A DNA stretch of 64,000 nucleotides from Luidia sarsii (Eukaryota > Echinodermata > Asteroidea > Paxillosida > Luidiidae), in assembly GCA_949987565.1 (NCBI GenBank), contig OX465104.1, positions 26,797,939-26,861,938 on the forward strand, in the 5' to 3' direction. The position numbers and the translations under genes were made by a program. Positions 62,604 to 64,000 of the stretch are shown in pieces. Below the pieces are notes generated by a model. The model had not been told where the DNA came from, did not search any database, and saw only the letters and a list, made by a program, of their open reading frames with translations. Numbering within the stretch: the first letter of the stretch is position 1; every line of letters starts with the position of its first letter.

Positions 62604-64000
62604 GAGGAATCCTAGGGCTACTTTCAAGACAATTTTCAAGGATGAAAACCTAAAATGTAATACGATATGAACACGCAAGGAATATATCTCTGCCCATCAC
62701 CTGCAAAATCTGCGAATCAACGTCCGCTCGTATGAATACACAGTTGACACTCAGACGGATGAAGGGTCGTTGCCTTTCCGTGGAAAACCATCAAAAGAAA
62801 TGTTCTCCAAACTCAGTAACTTTAACACTTGTCGTTAGAGGAACCCTAGACCTCTTCTTATGGCAAATTTGAATCTTGTCAGCATCATATTTAATGAAAT
62901 ATTAATTTGCAAACCCTATCTTCCTACTCAGTTACCCTCTGCCGTCGACCATAATGCCAGCGACTGGACAATGGCAGCTCAGAGAAACAGGTAGGGTCGC
63001 TCCCTTCTCCTGAAAATGTTTGAATAGAAATTGACTCCGAATTCAGATGTTTTGACTCAGGCCATTCGAGGAATCGTAGGGCTACTTTCAAGACAATTTT
63101 CAAGGATGAAAACCTAAAATTTAATACGATATGAACACGCAAGGAATATATCTCTGCCCATCACCTTCAAAATCTGCGAATCAACGTCCGCTCGTATGAA
63201 TGCACAGTTGACACTAAGACATATGAAAGGTCGTTGCCTTTCCGTGGATAATTTTTAAAAGAAATGTTCTCCAAACTCAGTAACTTTAACACTTGTCGTT
63301 AGAGGAACCCTAGACCTCTTCCTAGGGCAAATTTGAATCTCGTCAGCATCATATTTAATGAAATATTAATTTGCAAACCCTATATTCCTACTCAGTTATT
63401 CTCTGCCGTCGACCATAATGCCAGCGACTGGACAATGGCAGCTCAGAGAAACAGGTAGGGTCGCTCCCTTCTCCTGAAAATGTTTGAATAGAAATTGACT
63501 CCGAATTCAGATGTTTTGACTCAGGCCATTCGAGGAATCGTAGGGCTACTTTCAAGTCAATTTTCAAGGATGAAAACCTAAAATGTAATACGATATGAAC
63601 ACGCAAGGAATATATCTCTGCCCATCACCTGCAAAATCTGCGAATCAACGTCCGCTCGTGTGAATACACAGTTGACACTCAGACAGATGAAAGGTCGTTG
63701 CCTTTCCGTGGAAAATTATCAAAAAAAATGTTCTCCAAACTCAGTAACTTTAACACTTGTCGTTAGAGGAACCCTAGACCTCTTCCTAGGGCAAATTTGA
63801 ATCTCGTCAGCATCATATTTGATGAAATATTAATTTGCAAACCCTATATTCCTACTCAGTTACTCTCTGCCGTCGACCATAATGCCAGCGACTGGACAAT
63901 GGCAGCTCAGAGAAACAGGTAGGGTCGCTCCCTTCTCCTGAAAATGTTTGAATAGAAATTGACTCCGAATTCAGATGTTTTGACTCAGGCCATTCGAGGA

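Larger units (their letters stand above)
57499..64000 (+). repeat. Satellite A array, block 14, to the window end
   Basis: About 14 monomers, still uninterrupted at the window edge, so the array continues beyond it. Segments of about 1.1 kb at 57,762-58,890 and 61,475-62,603 match at an offset of 3,713 bp, sharing a 1 bp insertion (gaataaaaaattgac) and gcaaagcc. A ttattctctgcc variant is shared at about 60,611 and 63,396, 2,785 bp apart. No gene is seen. Confidence 0.9.

Noticed and set aside
1..64000. Telomeric repeats, rRNA, histone or other tandem genes
   Set aside because: No telomere motif runs and no rRNA or histone-like sequence were recognised on either strand.

Overview
The window is almost entirely satellite DNA of a eukaryote, most probably an animal. 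One family of about 464 bp (called A here) runs head-to-tail on one strand from end to end. Dividing the A-covered length by 464 gives roughly 110 copies. Nothing looks like a host gene, tRNA or rRNA. The animal assignment rests on the one recognisable protein: the C-terminal part of a Penelope-like retroelement with a GIY-YIG endonuclease, a class typical of animal genomes. The species cannot be read from the sequence.

Layout. 1-17,378: continuous A array, with a tetramer-based higher-order repeat (about 1,856 bp, with 3-, 5- and 6-monomer variants) from about 3.4 to 15.9 kb. 17,379-26,069: A is interrupted by a second sequence, B (1,177 bp), and by a truncated form, B' (579 bp); a block of about 6.15 kb here is tandemly duplicated. 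26,070-34,181: A array, interrupted at 27,677-28,932 by the 1,256 bp retroelement fragment; a two-monomer (928 bp) repeat lies near 31-32.5 kb. 34,182-42,820: two B copies 2,002 bp apart, then four perfect-length 1,365 bp units (786 bp A + 579 bp B'). 42,821-64,000: A array with two more B copies 6,644 bp apart and a mosaic of segmental duplications.

B is not a simple insertion. In every full copy it takes the place of the same roughly 140 bp of one A monomer, and B' always starts at the same internal B breakpoint. Each rearrangement therefore looks like a single event, later copied by recombination between array units. The three pairs of full B copies share private variants that match the three duplications holding them. 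Chimeric monomers and short conversion tracts show exchange at the base level.

The only credible coding sequence is the 5'-truncated retroelement frame, which is fused in frame to satellite sequence upstream. The many 60-90 codon frames in A are by-products of repetition: the frequent minus-strand one begins with TTG and has no ATG. Copy numbers and long-range order depend on correct assembly of a near-identical array, so the larger-scale claims need long-read support.
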